NCBI RefSeq assembly: GCF_001904725.1
Contig: NZ_MRCE01000012.1
Span: 1-64,000, forward strand
Direction: 5' to 3'
Length of the DNA stretch: 64,000 nucleotides
From: Phormidium ambiguum IAM M-71
Lineage (GTDB): Bacteria; Cyanobacteriota; Cyanobacteriia; Cyanobacteriales; Aerosakkonemataceae
A model generated the notes under the pieces. It saw only the letters and a list, made by a program, of their open reading frames with translations. It made no database searches and was not told where the DNA came from. The first letter of the stretch is position 1, and each line of letters starts with the position of its first letter. Positions 45,233-54,682 of this stretch are shown in pieces. A program made the translations under genes and the position numbers.

Positions 45233-46345
45233 ATGCCGATGGAAATGATGATTGAAGACCTAATGGAAAAATTAATTGAGATGGGTGGCTCGGATATGCA
45301 CATCCAAGCTGGTGCGCCTGTCTATTTCCGGGTCAGTGGTAAACTGGGGCCTGTGGGTGAGGAGCCAATGACGGCAGAAGAGTGTCAACGCCTAATTTTT
45401 AGTATGCTCAATAACTCGCAACGGAAAGATTTGGAGCAGAACTGGGAATTAGACTGTGCTTACGGGGTGAAAGGGTTAGCTCGGTTCCGGGTGAATGTGT
45501 ATCGGGAACGGGGTGCTTGGGCGGCTTGTTTACGAGCTTTGTCTTCTAAGATTCCGAATTTCGATAAGTTAGGGTTGCCGGATGTGGTGCGGGAAGCTAC
45601 CGAAAGACCGAGAGGCATGGTGCTGGTGACTGGACAAACGGGGTCGGGAAAAACGACGACTATGGCGGCGATGATCGATTTGATCAACCGGACGCGATCG
45701 GAACATATTCTGACTGTAGAAGATCCGATCGAATATGTATTTCCCAACATTAAAAGCTTGGTTCACCAACGGCAAAAAGGTGAAGATACCAAGAGTTTTG
45801 CTAATGCCTTGAAAGCAGCATTACGGGAAGACCCCGATGTAATCCTAGTGGGGGAAATGCGGGACTTAGAAACGATCGGCTTGGCAATTTCCGCCGCAGA
45901 AACAGGTCACTTAGTATTTGGGACGTTACACACCAACTCAGCTGCTCAAACAATTGACCGGATGTTAGACGTATTCCCACCGATTCAACAACCCCAAATT
46001 CGGGCGATGCTTTCTAACTCCTTAGTTGCTGTATTCAGTCAAAACTTGGTGCCAAAACAAAATGTTAAACCAGGAGAATATGGTCGGGTAATGGCTCAAG
46101 AGATTATGGTAATTACACCTGCTATTTCTAACTTGATTCGGGAAGGTAAAACATCCCAAATTTACTCGGCGATTCAAACTGGAGGTAAATTAGGGATGCA
46201 AACAATGGAAATGTCCCTAGCTAACCATTACAAAGCTGGTTCTATTTCCTACGAAGCTGCCATGAGTAAATCTTCTAAACCTGATGAATTACAACGGTTA
46301 ATTGGCCCGACACCAGCTGGTGTAAAAGTCGGAGCAGCCCACTAA
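45233..46345 (+). CDS. pilT: Type IV pilus retraction ATPase PilT
   Basis: 370 residues: MGGSDMHIQAGAPVYFRVSG at the N-terminus, Walker A GQTGSGKTT (about 133-141), Asp box TVEDPIEYVFPN, Walker B VILVGEMRDLET and His box TGHLVFGTLHTNS, with the AIRNLIRE-like AISNLIREGK helix of PilT. GGAGA precedes the ATG. Powers pilus retraction. The spacer after pilB contains an inverted repeat (TGGTCATT at 45117-45124 with 45162-45169). Confidence 0.97.
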   Translation: MPMEMMIEDLMEKLIEMGGSDMHIQAGAPVYFRVSGKLGPVGEEPMTAEECQRLIFSMLNNSQRKDLEQNWELDCAYGVKGLARFRVNVYRERGAWAACLRALSSKIPNFDKLGLPDVVREATERPRGMVLVTGQTGSGKTTTMAAMIDLINRTRSEHILTVEDPIEYVFPNIKSLVHQRQKGEDTKSFANALKAALREDPDVILVGEMRDLETIGLAISAAETGHLVFGTLHTNSAAQTIDRMLDVFPPIQQPQIRAMLSNSLVAVFSQNLVPKQNVKPGEYGRVMAQEIMVITPAISNLIREGKTSQIYSAIQTGGKLGMQTMEMSLANHYKAGSISYEAAMSKSSKPDELQRLIGPTPAGVKVGAAH

Positions 46346-46368
46346 GTTAAGATAGGATAACGGTATTG

Positions 46369-46400
46369 GGTAGTAGGTAGTAGGTAGTAGGTAGTAGGTA
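46369..46400 (+). repeat. GGTAGTA heptamer tandem repeat
   Basis: Four perfect GGTAGTA copies plus GGTA, between pilT and pilC. A partly complementary ACTACCAATTACCAATTACC sequence lies at about 46487-46506, so the spacer RNA could fold into a long hairpin. Confidence 0.85.
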
Positions 46401-46550
46401 AAAGTTGTAATTGATTGAATTTTGCCAACTCCCTACTGAGAATTTAAGAATTTTGATTGTCCGAATAATTCTTAACACCCACCACCAACTACCAATTACC
46501 AATTACCTGTTAAACAAAATGAATTAAACAAAAAAAGTTTGGTGTAAACT

Positions 46551-47795
46551 ATGCCTACTTTCTTAGCCCAAGTAAGAGACTCTCAAGGAGTTAGTAAAAA
46601 AGAAAAAGTAGTTGCCGAATCTCTCAGAGATGCGCGTGCCCTTCTGAGAGAGAAGGGAATGACTGTTCAAGACCTCAAGGAAGCAAAAAGCTTTAACTTG
46701 AAAGAGTTTGATTTTAAAGCCGCAATGGCTAAAATCACGGTCAAGGATAAAGCGATTTTCTCTCGCCAATTTGCAGCGATGGTAAATGCTGGGGTGGCTT
46801 TGGTGAGAGCTTTGGGGGTATTAACTGAACAATGTACTAATCCGAAGTTGAAAAGAGCTTTAGTGGGAATTAGTGCGGATGTAAATGAGGGGATTAGTTT
46901 AGCGGATGCGCTCAGAAAACATCCTGATTGCTTTGATAACCTCTATGTGGCAATGGTAGAAGCCGGAGAGGTTGGTGGGGTACTTGATGAAGTTTTAAAC
47001 CGGATTGCAAAATTATTAGAAGATGCCGCAAGACTGCAAAACCAAATTAAGTCGGCGATGTCTTATCCGGTGGCGGTGGGAAGTTTGGCGGTGCTGATCT
47101 TTATTGGGATGACGACATTTCTGTTACCAATTTTTGCGAAAATCTTTGAAGATTTGGGAACGGAATTGCCATTATTTACCCAAATAATGATGGGGATTAG
47201 TGAAATTTTGCGCGGCCCATTTCTACCGGAACCAAAAAGAAATTACTGGATTTTGTTTGTGATTGCTGGGATCATGGGAGCTATTTTTGCTTATAAGCAA
47301 TATTACAAAACTCCGGTTGGTCACTTACAAATGGACAAGTTTTTCCTGAAAGCTCCTATTTTTGGCGATTTGACGGAAAAGACTGCTGTGGCACGTTTTT
47401 GCCGCACTTTTGGGACTTTGACTCGTTCGGGTGTGCCAATTTTGACTTCTTTGGAAATTGTGCGGGATACGGCGGGTAACTTGGTGATTTCTAATGCGAT
47501 CGAATCAGCGAGAAAAGAAATTCAAAGTGGGGGGATGATCAGCCTTGCTTTGCAGCGAGAAAAAGTTTTCCCAATTCTGGCAATTCAAATGATCAGTATT
47601 GGCGAGGAAACCGGGGAAATTGACAAAATGTTGATGAAGGTTGCCGATTTCTATGAAGATGAAGTCGAGCAAGCTGTGAAAGCTCTGACAAGTGTACTCG
47701 AACCGCTGATGATGGTGGGGATTGCTTGTATTGTAGGTTCGATTTTGTTGTCGATGTATCTGCCAATGTTTGCAGTATTCGATAAATTAGGCTAA
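46551..47795 (+). CDS. pilC: Type IV pilus inner-membrane platform PilC
   Basis: 414 residues: two GspF domains (about 68-190 and 275-395) with FSRQFAAMVNAGVALVRAL and FCRTFGTLTRSGVPILTSL, and three hydrophobic segments (about 175-200, 228-250, 375-405). It couples the PilB/PilT motors to pilin assembly. Third gene of the pil operon, 205 bases after pilT across a repeat-rich spacer. Confidence 0.96.
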   Translation: MPTFLAQVRDSQGVSKKEKVVAESLRDARALLREKGMTVQDLKEAKSFNLKEFDFKAAMAKITVKDKAIFSRQFAAMVNAGVALVRALGVLTEQCTNPKLKRALVGISADVNEGISLADALRKHPDCFDNLYVAMVEAGEVGGVLDEVLNRIAKLLEDAARLQNQIKSAMSYPVAVGSLAVLIFIGMTTFLLPIFAKIFEDLGTELPLFTQIMMGISEILRGPFLPEPKRNYWILFVIAGIMGAIFAYKQYYKTPVGHLQMDKFFLKAPIFGDLTEKTAVARFCRTFGTLTRSGVPILTSLEIVRDTAGNLVISNAIESARKEIQSGGMISLALQREKVFPILAIQMISIGEETGEIDKMLMKVADFYEDEVEQAVKALTSVLEPLMMVGIACIVGSILLSMYLPMFAVFDKLG

Positions 47796-47871
47796 TCGAT
47801 AGAGATGCCTTTTGTTTGAGCTAACTAAAATAGAAAAGATTTGGCAAACCATCGCAGTTCCAGTTAGGAAA

Positions 47872-48456
47872 ATGTCGATACAGCAATTTCATTACGAAGA
47901 GTTACTCGCAGAGTATAGTAGCCAAATAGGGGCGATCGAGCTACTGAAGCAACATCGACCCTATTTTGAGCTAATTCCTAGTCTGCGCCGACCACAAGAA
48001 AGTTTAGTCACTATACCTTTGCCGATCGTGCGTTTGAGTCAAAATCACGCACCGACAATACATAGTAGTGTGGTAAAACCTGGACGACAAGCAACTTGTT
48101 TACCCTGTGATGTAGCAATTTTAATGTGTGACCCGGAATGGAAAATTAAGACGGGTGCAGAAATTTTAGTGTTTATCCATCGTCCTGATGAAGAGTTTTC
48201 GGAACTACTAAATCGATGGCGACAAACTCAGGTTTATTTGGATAATGGTTACGAGTGGGTAATGCCTTCCCGGTACAATCATATTTTGAGTGAAGGGGCT
48301 GATAAAGTATATCCACTGTTCGTGATTTATGAGCAAACTCCAGAGCGCGTTAAGTTGGGTTTAAAGGGTGCTTATTTACCTTTTGTGGTGCAAAGTTTGA
48401 CTGTGATTCAGGAGGAAATTCCACCTGCTTTGTCTCCAGAAACTCCGGCGACTTAG
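47872..48456 (+). CDS. Hypothetical protein downstream of pilC
   Basis: 194 residues from the ATG at 47872 (AGGAA upstream); an in-frame TTG at 47812 would add 20. Soluble, no motif I recognise; contains VKPGRQATCLPCDVAIL and a Tyr/Trp-rich middle (YEWVMPSRYNHIL). It follows pilC by about 76 bases and might share its transcript, but nothing links it to pili by sequence. Confidence 0.6.
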   Translation: MSIQQFHYEELLAEYSSQIGAIELLKQHRPYFELIPSLRRPQESLVTIPLPIVRLSQNHAPTIHSSVVKPGRQATCLPCDVAILMCDPEWKIKTGAEILVFIHRPDEEFSELLNRWRQTQVYLDNGYEWVMPSRYNHILSEGADKVYPLFVIYEQTPERVKLGLKGAYLPFVVQSLTVIQEEIPPALSPETPAT

Positions 48457-48535
48457 ATGCAGGGGAGAGGATTAAAGTAGTTTTTTCTGTTTCCTAGCAA
48501 TTTTAAGTTTGGGGAACAGCTGATATAGCTAAATA

Positions 48536-48588
48536 CGAGGACTTACGCTATCAGATGAGTTGGTTGGGTTATACTGCGTAAGTCCTCG
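48536..48588. mobile_element. MITE-like inverted repeat CGAGGACTTACGC
   Basis: Perfect 13-base arms (48536-48548 and 48576-48588) around 27 bases. AGGACTTACGC ends resemble non-autonomous element termini common in filamentous cyanobacteria. It lies 27 bases before mazG and could also act as a hairpin. Confidence 0.6.
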
Positions 48589-48615
48589 ATAGTTTGTAGT
48601 TTTTGGAGCGGGGAA

Positions 48616-49443
48616 ATGTCGCAAGATTCGGTTTTGGTGGCATGGCAAAAGTTAATTGATGTGGTGGCGAAATTACGATCGCCAAATGGTGGTTGTCCTT
48701 GGGATTTAGCCCAAACTCCTGAATCTTTAATTCCCTACGTGATTGAAGAAGCTTATGAAGTTGTGGATGCAATTCGATGTGCGGATCAAAATGCGATCGC
48801 AGAAGAGTTAGGAGATTTACTTTTACAAGTAGTTTTACAAGCGCAAATTGCTAGCGAATTTGGTCAATTTACGATTAAAGAAGTTACTGAAGGAATTACC
48901 GAAAAATTAATTCGCAGACATCCTCATGTTTTTGGTGATGTGGCGGTAGAAAGTGTTGAAGAAGTGCGGCAAAATTGGGAACAAATTAAAGCGACGGAAA
49001 AGGGAAAAACTCCAGATCAGCAAGAGTTACTTAGTGATAAAATTAGCCGTTATGCTCGCACTTTGCCCCCTTTAACTGCCGGAATGAAAATTTCCCGAAA
49101 GGCGGCGGCGGTGGGTTTTGAATGGGACAAAATTGAGGATGTTTGGGAGAAATTTAATGAAGAATTAACAGAGTTTAGATATTCTATTCAACATGAAAGT
49201 AAGGAACGACAACAAGAAGAATTAGGCGATTTGTTATTTGTAATTATTAATTTGGCGCGGTGGTACGATTTAGATCCGGCGGAAGCTTTGCAGGGAACAA
49301 ATCAACGTTTTATTCAGAGAATTGTCAAGATGGAGGCAGCGACAGACCGCCCACTTTCTGATTATTCGATAGAAGAGTTGGAAGAACTTTGGCAACAAGC
49401 AAAAGCTAAGTTGGCGGCGCAAAAAAATGGCGATACGCGCTGA
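48616..49443 (+). CDS. mazG: Nucleoside triphosphate pyrophosphohydrolase MazG
   Basis: 275 residues, two MazG domains. The first has GGCPWDLAQTPESLIPYVIEE and EELGDLLLQVVLQA (EExx..ExxD metal site); the second has KAAAVGFEWDKIEDVWEK and EELGDLLFVIINLARW. It hydrolyses NTPs, cleansing non-canonical nucleotides or lowering ppGpp-linked signals. GGAG lies about 9 bases before the ATG. Stands alone. Confidence 0.95.
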   Translation: MSQDSVLVAWQKLIDVVAKLRSPNGGCPWDLAQTPESLIPYVIEEAYEVVDAIRCADQNAIAEELGDLLLQVVLQAQIASEFGQFTIKEVTEGITEKLIRRHPHVFGDVAVESVEEVRQNWEQIKATEKGKTPDQQELLSDKISRYARTLPPLTAGMKISRKAAAVGFEWDKIEDVWEKFNEELTEFRYSIQHESKERQQEELGDLLFVIINLARWYDLDPAEALQGTNQRFIQRIVKMEAATDRPLSDYSIEELEELWQQAKAKLAAQKNGDTR

Positions 49444-49561
49444 CGCGCACGCTTCGCGATCGGACCAATCTTTAGTTTAAATTTTTATAAAAGATAAGTC
49501 GCATACTTCCGAAATACCTAAATCTACTGTTGAATAGTATCAGTAGATCTAGGGAGAGCTT

Positions 49562-50809
49562 ATGTTAAAAAATTTATTTAAGTACATCAAATTACCAGTT
49601 ACTACCATCAGTATGGTAGTGGGAATGACAACAGTTGCCCAAGGTGCTTATTTAAAGCTTTGGGATAATGGGCCATCAAGTAACCGAGTCGATATGGTGT
49701 TTCTGGGAGATGGGTATACCGCAGCGGATATCAATACTACTTACAACTGTCATGTTTATTCGATACTCAATCGTATGTTTTTTGGCAATGAAAACCCCTA
49801 TCCCAGGTATAAAAACTTTTTCAATGTTCACCGTTTAGATATTATTTCCCAGGAAAGGGGAGCAGATATTCCCCCAAAAGGGATTTTTCGTAATACTGCC
49901 TTGGATGCAAGTTACTATTTTGACGGAGTAACGGAGCGGTTGCTTTATATTAATGAAGCAAACGCTTACCAAGCTTTAGTGAATAATTTACCTGACCTTT
50001 CATTAGCAGAAGTTCGCTTATTAACGGTTAATGATGTTAAATATGGAGGTAGTGGAGGATATTTTGCTGTTTATGCAGGTGGTAATAGCTATGCTTCAGA
50101 GTTGGCGCTTCATGAATTAGGGCATAGTTTTAATGGGTTAGCTGATGAATATTATTATAGTAATTCGGGAATTTATAATGGCGCAGAACCAGCAGCAATT
50201 AATATTACTAAATCTCCTACAGGTGAGAAGTGGTCACATTGGCTAGGTTATGTGCAACCGGGGATTGGAGTTATTGGTAATTATGAAGGTGCTGGTTATT
50301 ATGAGAAAGGTTTATTTCGACCTTCTCTAAATTCTAAAATGCGGAGTTTGGGTCAACCTTTTGATGCGGTAAGTAGAGAAAAGATTATTTTAGATATTTA
50401 TAATTTAGTAGATCCTTTGGATAGTTGGTTAGATAATACTGTTAGTTTATATAATCCCGATCGACTGTGGGTAAATGCGATCGATCCTAGCGTGATTAAT
50501 ATTAATTGGTATGTAAATGGTGTTTTAGTACCTGGTGCTGAAAATCAATGGTTTAATTTGTTAGATTACGGTTTTGGTTCTGGGATTTACCAGGTGACAG
50601 CTAAAGCGTTCGATTCTACTGATTGGGTGAGAAGTAACCGCAATCTTTTAGAGCAATCTATTACCTGGAATGTGACAGTTCTTGTTCCTGAAATAGAACC
50701 AAGAAATCCACAGGTTTCTGTGCCTGAACCAAGAACTTTGTTAGGGTTGTTGTGTATGAGTATTTTCGCTTTGGTTAGTTGTTCTGGGAAAAGACGAAAA
50801 TTATCTTAA
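49562..50809 (+). CDS. M64-type metalloprotease with PEP-CTERM anchor
   Basis: 415 residues. Signal peptide (about 1-28, ending VAQGA). FLGDGYT is a family start; the zinc site HELGHSFNGLADEY (H184, H188, D195; E185 catalytic) identifies an M64 (IgA-peptidase-like) metalloprotease. An Ig-like region may lie at about 305-375. The C-terminus is VPEPRTLLGL, a hydrophobic helix and GKRRK, a PEP-CTERM sorting signal. It is thus exported and probably processed by an exosortase, to act at the cell surface or in the matrix. Confidence 0.85.
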   Translation: MLKNLFKYIKLPVTTISMVVGMTTVAQGAYLKLWDNGPSSNRVDMVFLGDGYTAADINTTYNCHVYSILNRMFFGNENPYPRYKNFFNVHRLDIISQERGADIPPKGIFRNTALDASYYFDGVTERLLYINEANAYQALVNNLPDLSLAEVRLLTVNDVKYGGSGGYFAVYAGGNSYASELALHELGHSFNGLADEYYYSNSGIYNGAEPAAINITKSPTGEKWSHWLGYVQPGIGVIGNYEGAGYYEKGLFRPSLNSKMRSLGQPFDAVSREKIILDIYNLVDPLDSWLDNTVSLYNPDRLWVNAIDPSVININWYVNGVLVPGAENQWFNLLDYGFGSGIYQVTAKAFDSTDWVRSNRNLLEQSITWNVTVLVPEIEPRNPQVSVPEPRTLLGLLCMSIFALVSCSGKRRKLS

Positions 50810-50926
50810 TTGTTTCTTATTTGTGGTGAAAAATTTGGCTGTTGGGGGCTGGGGACTGGGGATTAGAGATTGAGATTTTCTAGTTAATTAGCGATCTTTT
50901 CTCATAACTTTTACCCCACTCCTTAA

Positions 50927-50952
50927 TCCCCTCCCCGTATACGGGGAGGGGA
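50927..50952. repeat. Perfect 26-bp palindrome, dispersed-repeat type
   Basis: TCCCCTCCCCGTAT and its exact complement, GC-rich, between convergent protease genes and 12 bases after the M48 stop. It could form a strong cruciform or a terminator stem in both directions, but no T tract follows. Confidence 0.65.
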
Positions 50953-50964
50953 GACAATGATAAA

Positions 50965-52962
50965 TTAGCCGCGCACAAATAGGATAATAACTAAGCCTGA
51001 AATAATTGCGCCGCTACCAAAAACTAATGCCCAGAAACGATGGTAACTTTTTACAATTGTACCATTCTTACTTTCTAAACTGATTAAATCCATCCAAGAT
51101 CCGATGCCACGACGGAACCAACCTAATGTGTTTACTTCCGAACCAATTAGGTTTTTAACGCGGTTCATACCAAATAAGAAATTACCGATCGCACCAAACC
51201 GAGAAGCATAATGTAAATACATTAAACCACTGCGTTCTTGCAGCATTAAATCTGAACCAAAAGCGTAACCTGCATCGCCTCTACCAATAAGTTTACCCTG
51301 TAATTTTGCAGGTTTACCACGCAGAGGACTAGCATAAGGATCGGACATTAATGTGATTACATCTGTGTCAGCGGCGTGACTAAAATTCGGATAGGTAACA
51401 AAGGTTTTCAATAATGTTCCAATTCCCAAACCAATTAAAGGAAAAGCCAAGAGAAAACCAAGACTTTGCGGTGATTCTGGGGCGTTGATTAATAGGATAA
51501 ACCCGATCGCTAATCCAGCCAAAAAACCAATTAATTGCGAAGTATAAAGGCAGATATCCAGCACAAAGTTACCATAAAGTTTCCCTTTCTTTAAAGTCTT
51601 ACCTTCGCGCACAACTCGACTCATATCAAACTCGGTTTCTAAACCTAGTTGTTCGGCATAAGTGCTTAAAGCGCGAACTCTTTTTCCGGTTAATGGGTGA
51701 GTTGAATTTAATTCCATCCACCAACCCCAAGGATTAAACATATCCCAGAGAAAGACTCTGCCAATTTGTTCTGGGCGAGAGGCGGCGCGATAAGCAGTTC
51801 CAGTTGCCGCTGCACCTTTATGATCGAAAATTCCTAAAGCGCGAGTACCTTCAATTAATTTACTTGGTTCTTTATTTTGTTGACTTTCTTCTAAAATACC
51901 GTAAGCTATTTTCACTAAAGCGCGAGATAAAGCGTTAGGATTGCCTGTAGTTTCGGCGGCGAAGTGATCGGCAAAGTATTCTCTAGTTCGAGACAAGTAG
52001 AGTATTAAGTAAGTACCAATTAGATAAAATAAATAGGCAGCTAAAGCAATTCCGCCAGCAGCATCTTTAGCACTATTATTGCCTTCTCCTCTGCCTAATT
52101 CTCGCAAAAAGACGTACAGCAAATAACAGATTTGGACTAATGTTGCTGCTACTGTCATTACTGCAAAATCCCAGTGAACTATATGTCCTAATTCATGGGC
52201 GTAAACGGTGGCAATTTCGTCATCTTTTAGATAGGTGAAAAGTCCTTCGCTAACTACTAAACGGGCACTGTTGGGTAATGAACCGTAGGTGAAAGCGGTG
52301 GGATTTTGGTCGTCAATAATTCCTAAACGGGGTTGTTTGAGGTTTTTTTCGGCACAAACTCGCTGAATTACTGCGGCTGTTTCGGGACTTTTTCTTTTTA
52401 GTTCTGCTAAGTCGATCCAACGAGTTTTATACAGCCAGCTTTGGGTTAGATCCATTATGAAAGGTGAGAGGAAAAAAGCGGCGAGATTGAAAATTAAGGT
52501 AAAGGCGATCGCAATTCCTAATCCTAATCCTGGGTTTTCACTGTTGTAAATGAAGACAACCGCTAATGCTAAAACAAATACCATGCCAAATAATAATGTC
52601 ATGGTAATCATGGAGGCAAAAGCGAGATTTCCTGCTACACCTGCCATTGCTAGTTTGACACCAAAGCCAGTTGCACGTTGTTTAGTATTAGTAATAGCTG
52701 ATGAATTTAAGGATTCAAGGGTTTGTTGCGCCCATTGAGAAACTTTGGGATTAGTGCTTTTGCTGAGTTGCTGACATAAAGCGATCGCTTTTTGATTTTG
52801 GTTAGTTTTTTGATATGCTGCTACTAACCACATTCTTGCCCTTAGATAATCTTCAGATCGATCGTCTAGACATTGCCCACAAAATTTTTCTAACAGATTA
52901 ATCGCTTCTTGGTAGCGCTTTTGCTTAATAGCTTCTATCCCTGCTTGCAATGACATATCCAT
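50965..52962 (-). CDS. M48 metalloprotease with N-terminal TPR-like region
   Basis: 665 residues. Residues about 1-90 are TPR-like (AIKQKRYQEAINLLEKFCGQ, AIALCQQL). Two membrane segments (about 108-140, 147-170) are followed by an HtpX/Ste24-type domain with HELGH at 256-260 and a downstream EYFADHFAAE zinc ligand. Two more membrane segments (about 468-515) and a beta-rich C-terminal region follow. Likely an integral-membrane quality-control protease. Convergent with the M64 gene. Confidence 0.88.
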   Translation of the reverse strand: MDMSLQAGIEAIKQKRYQEAINLLEKFCGQCLDDRSEDYLRARMWLVAAYQKTNQNQKAIALCQQLSKSTNPKVSQWAQQTLESLNSSAITNTKQRATGFGVKLAMAGVAGNLAFASMITMTLLFGMVFVLALAVVFIYNSENPGLGLGIAIAFTLIFNLAAFFLSPFIMDLTQSWLYKTRWIDLAELKRKSPETAAVIQRVCAEKNLKQPRLGIIDDQNPTAFTYGSLPNSARLVVSEGLFTYLKDDEIATVYAHELGHIVHWDFAVMTVAATLVQICYLLYVFLRELGRGEGNNSAKDAAGGIALAAYLFYLIGTYLILYLSRTREYFADHFAAETTGNPNALSRALVKIAYGILEESQQNKEPSKLIEGTRALGIFDHKGAAATGTAYRAASRPEQIGRVFLWDMFNPWGWWMELNSTHPLTGKRVRALSTYAEQLGLETEFDMSRVVREGKTLKKGKLYGNFVLDICLYTSQLIGFLAGLAIGFILLINAPESPQSLGFLLAFPLIGLGIGTLLKTFVTYPNFSHAADTDVITLMSDPYASPLRGKPAKLQGKLIGRGDAGYAFGSDLMLQERSGLMYLHYASRFGAIGNFLFGMNRVKNLIGSEVNTLGWFRRGIGSWMDLISLESKNGTIVKSYHRFWALVFGSGAIISGLVIILFVRG

Positions 52963-53051
52963 CTCTCTAGCGGAGTATTTCTTTTTCCATCAATACTCAG
53001 GCAAGGGATGATTGTCAGCCTTTGTTAGTAAAACTTTAGGAAGGGGTAAGT

Positions 53052-53807
53052 TTACACGAAACTGGGGGTGGTTAAACTGACCATATCTTGATAGTAAGCG
53101 ATTACTTCACGGGCTGAACCAATATATTTTATTTTTCCTTGATCTAACCAAATTACGCGATCGCAAAATTGCTCAACTAAACTTAATTCGTGAGATACCA
53201 ATAAAACTGTTGCATTAGCATCCCAGAAATTTTTTAGGCGTTGTTTGCATTTCTTTTTAAATCTTGCATCGCCAACGGCTAGGACTTCATCTAAAATTAA
53301 GATATCTGGTTGGACTTCTGTTGCGATCGCAAAACCTAACCGCGCTACCATCCCGGAAGATAAATTTTTTAAAGGCATTAAAACATATTCTTCTAATTCA
53401 GCAAAAGCTAAAATTGAAGTGATTCTTTGGCGCATTTCTTTTTGGGAAAATCCTAGCATTACGCCATACAAAATAATGTTATCAAACAGAGACAAGTCGG
53501 TATCAAAACCTGCTTCCAATTCAATCATTGGGGCAATTTTTCCCCAGACTTTTACTTGACCGTGAGTAGGTTGTAAAATCCCGCAAATTACTTTTAATAG
53601 GGTAGATTTGCCTGAACCGTTAACACCGATGATGCCTACTTTTTCGCCTCTTGCTATGGTTAAATCAATCCGATCTAAGACTAACTTTTTGGCGGGTTTA
53701 TGATATTTACCGGACAGAACGGAGAAGATAGTTTTCTTCAAGTCGTAAGAAAACTCTTCTTGAGTTCTGCGCCATAGTGATACTTGTTCTAAGCAAATTG
53801 CTGGCAT
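53052..53807 (-). CDS. Polysaccharide exporter ATPase, Wzt/TagH-like
   Basis: 251 residues: Walker A GVNGSGKST, ABC signature LSSGMVARLG, Walker B ILILDEVLAVGD and switch HELS. The class exports polysaccharide or lipid-linked glycans with an ABC-2 permease, which precedes it with no gap (its stop at 53808). It lacks the C-terminal glycan-binding domain of long Wzt proteins. Confidence 0.93.
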   Translation of the reverse strand: MPAICLEQVSLWRRTQEEFSYDLKKTIFSVLSGKYHKPAKKLVLDRIDLTIARGEKVGIIGVNGSGKSTLLKVICGILQPTHGQVKVWGKIAPMIELEAGFDTDLSLFDNIILYGVMLGFSQKEMRQRITSILAFAELEEYVLMPLKNLSSGMVARLGFAIATEVQPDILILDEVLAVGDARFKKKCKQRLKNFWDANATVLLVSHELSLVEQFCDRVIWLDQGKIKYIGSAREVIAYYQDMVSLTTPSFV

Positions 53808-54608
53808 TTATAACAAATCCATAAATTGCGATCGCCAATTATAAAATAATTTCCATCCTATAACTAAAAAGACACAACTAGCAAATAAAGAAGTGCCAAT
53901 TAAGCCAAGGTCAGGCAAATCACCTGATAAGGAAATTTGACGAATACTGCCAATAATCCAGGTGAGGGGGTTGAGGGCTAACAGGGGGCGAATCTTTGCC
54001 GGAACAATTTCTATTGGGTAAAATACCGGAGAACTAAACCAAGCTAGAGATACTAGCAATTCATAAAAATAGGGTAAATCACGAAAGAAGACAAATAGCG
54101 CACTGACGATTAATCCCACTCCCGCACAAAAACAAATTAAGGATATTAATGGCAGTATCAAAGCTAACACATTAATTAAACTTTGGGAAGTTACTAATGT
54201 GGCAATTATTAAAAATGGCAGGGAACCGCAGACGAATTGAAAAACATTCGCAGCAATCATTGATAGGGGAAAAACATTAACTGGTAAGCGAATTTTATTC
54301 AGTAATCCTCCGTTACTTACCACACTAGTTAATGCTTGGCTAGTGGAAGCGGAAAAAAAGTTAATTACCACTAAACCTGCAAATACTTCTAACATATAAA
54401 TGGCGATGGAATTGTCGTAATAACGCAAAAATGCCATGCCAAAAATTGTGGTATAAGCTGCGGTCATTAGTAAGGGGTTTAACAGCGACCAATATATGCC
54501 TAAAAAGGAACCACGATAACGGACTTTGAGATTTCGCGTTACTAATACTTGTAACAATTCCAGATATCGGACTAGGTTAGCATCCTGAAAAATCGATGTT
54601 TTAATCAC
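53808..54608 (-). CDS. ABC-2 polysaccharide export permease
   Basis: About 266 residues from GTG at 54608, chosen for the GGAG about 9 bases upstream; a GTG at 54623 is also possible. Six hydrophobic segments; LLQVLVTRNLKVRYRGSFLG, YWSLLNPLLMTAAYTTIFG and WFSSPVFYPIEIVP are typical of Wzm/TagG-like permeases. Partner of the ATPase that follows. No glycosyltransferase is adjacent, so the exported polymer is unknown. Confidence 0.9.
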   Translation of the reverse strand: MIKTSIFQDANLVRYLELLQVLVTRNLKVRYRGSFLGIYWSLLNPLLMTAAYTTIFGMAFLRYYDNSIAIYMLEVFAGLVVINFFSASTSQALTSVVSNGGLLNKIRLPVNVFPLSMIAANVFQFVCGSLPFLIIATLVTSQSLINVLALILPLISLICFCAGVGLIVSALFVFFRDLPYFYELLVSLAWFSSPVFYPIEIVPAKIRPLLALNPLTWIIGSIRQISLSGDLPDLGLIGTSLFASCVFLVIGWKLFYNWRSQFMDLL

Positions 54609-54682
54609 AAAGCACCACTCCACACCTGTCTCGGAAAGACCAATCTTGTACTAAGCTTGGATTATGCGCTGCAAATTGAGTA

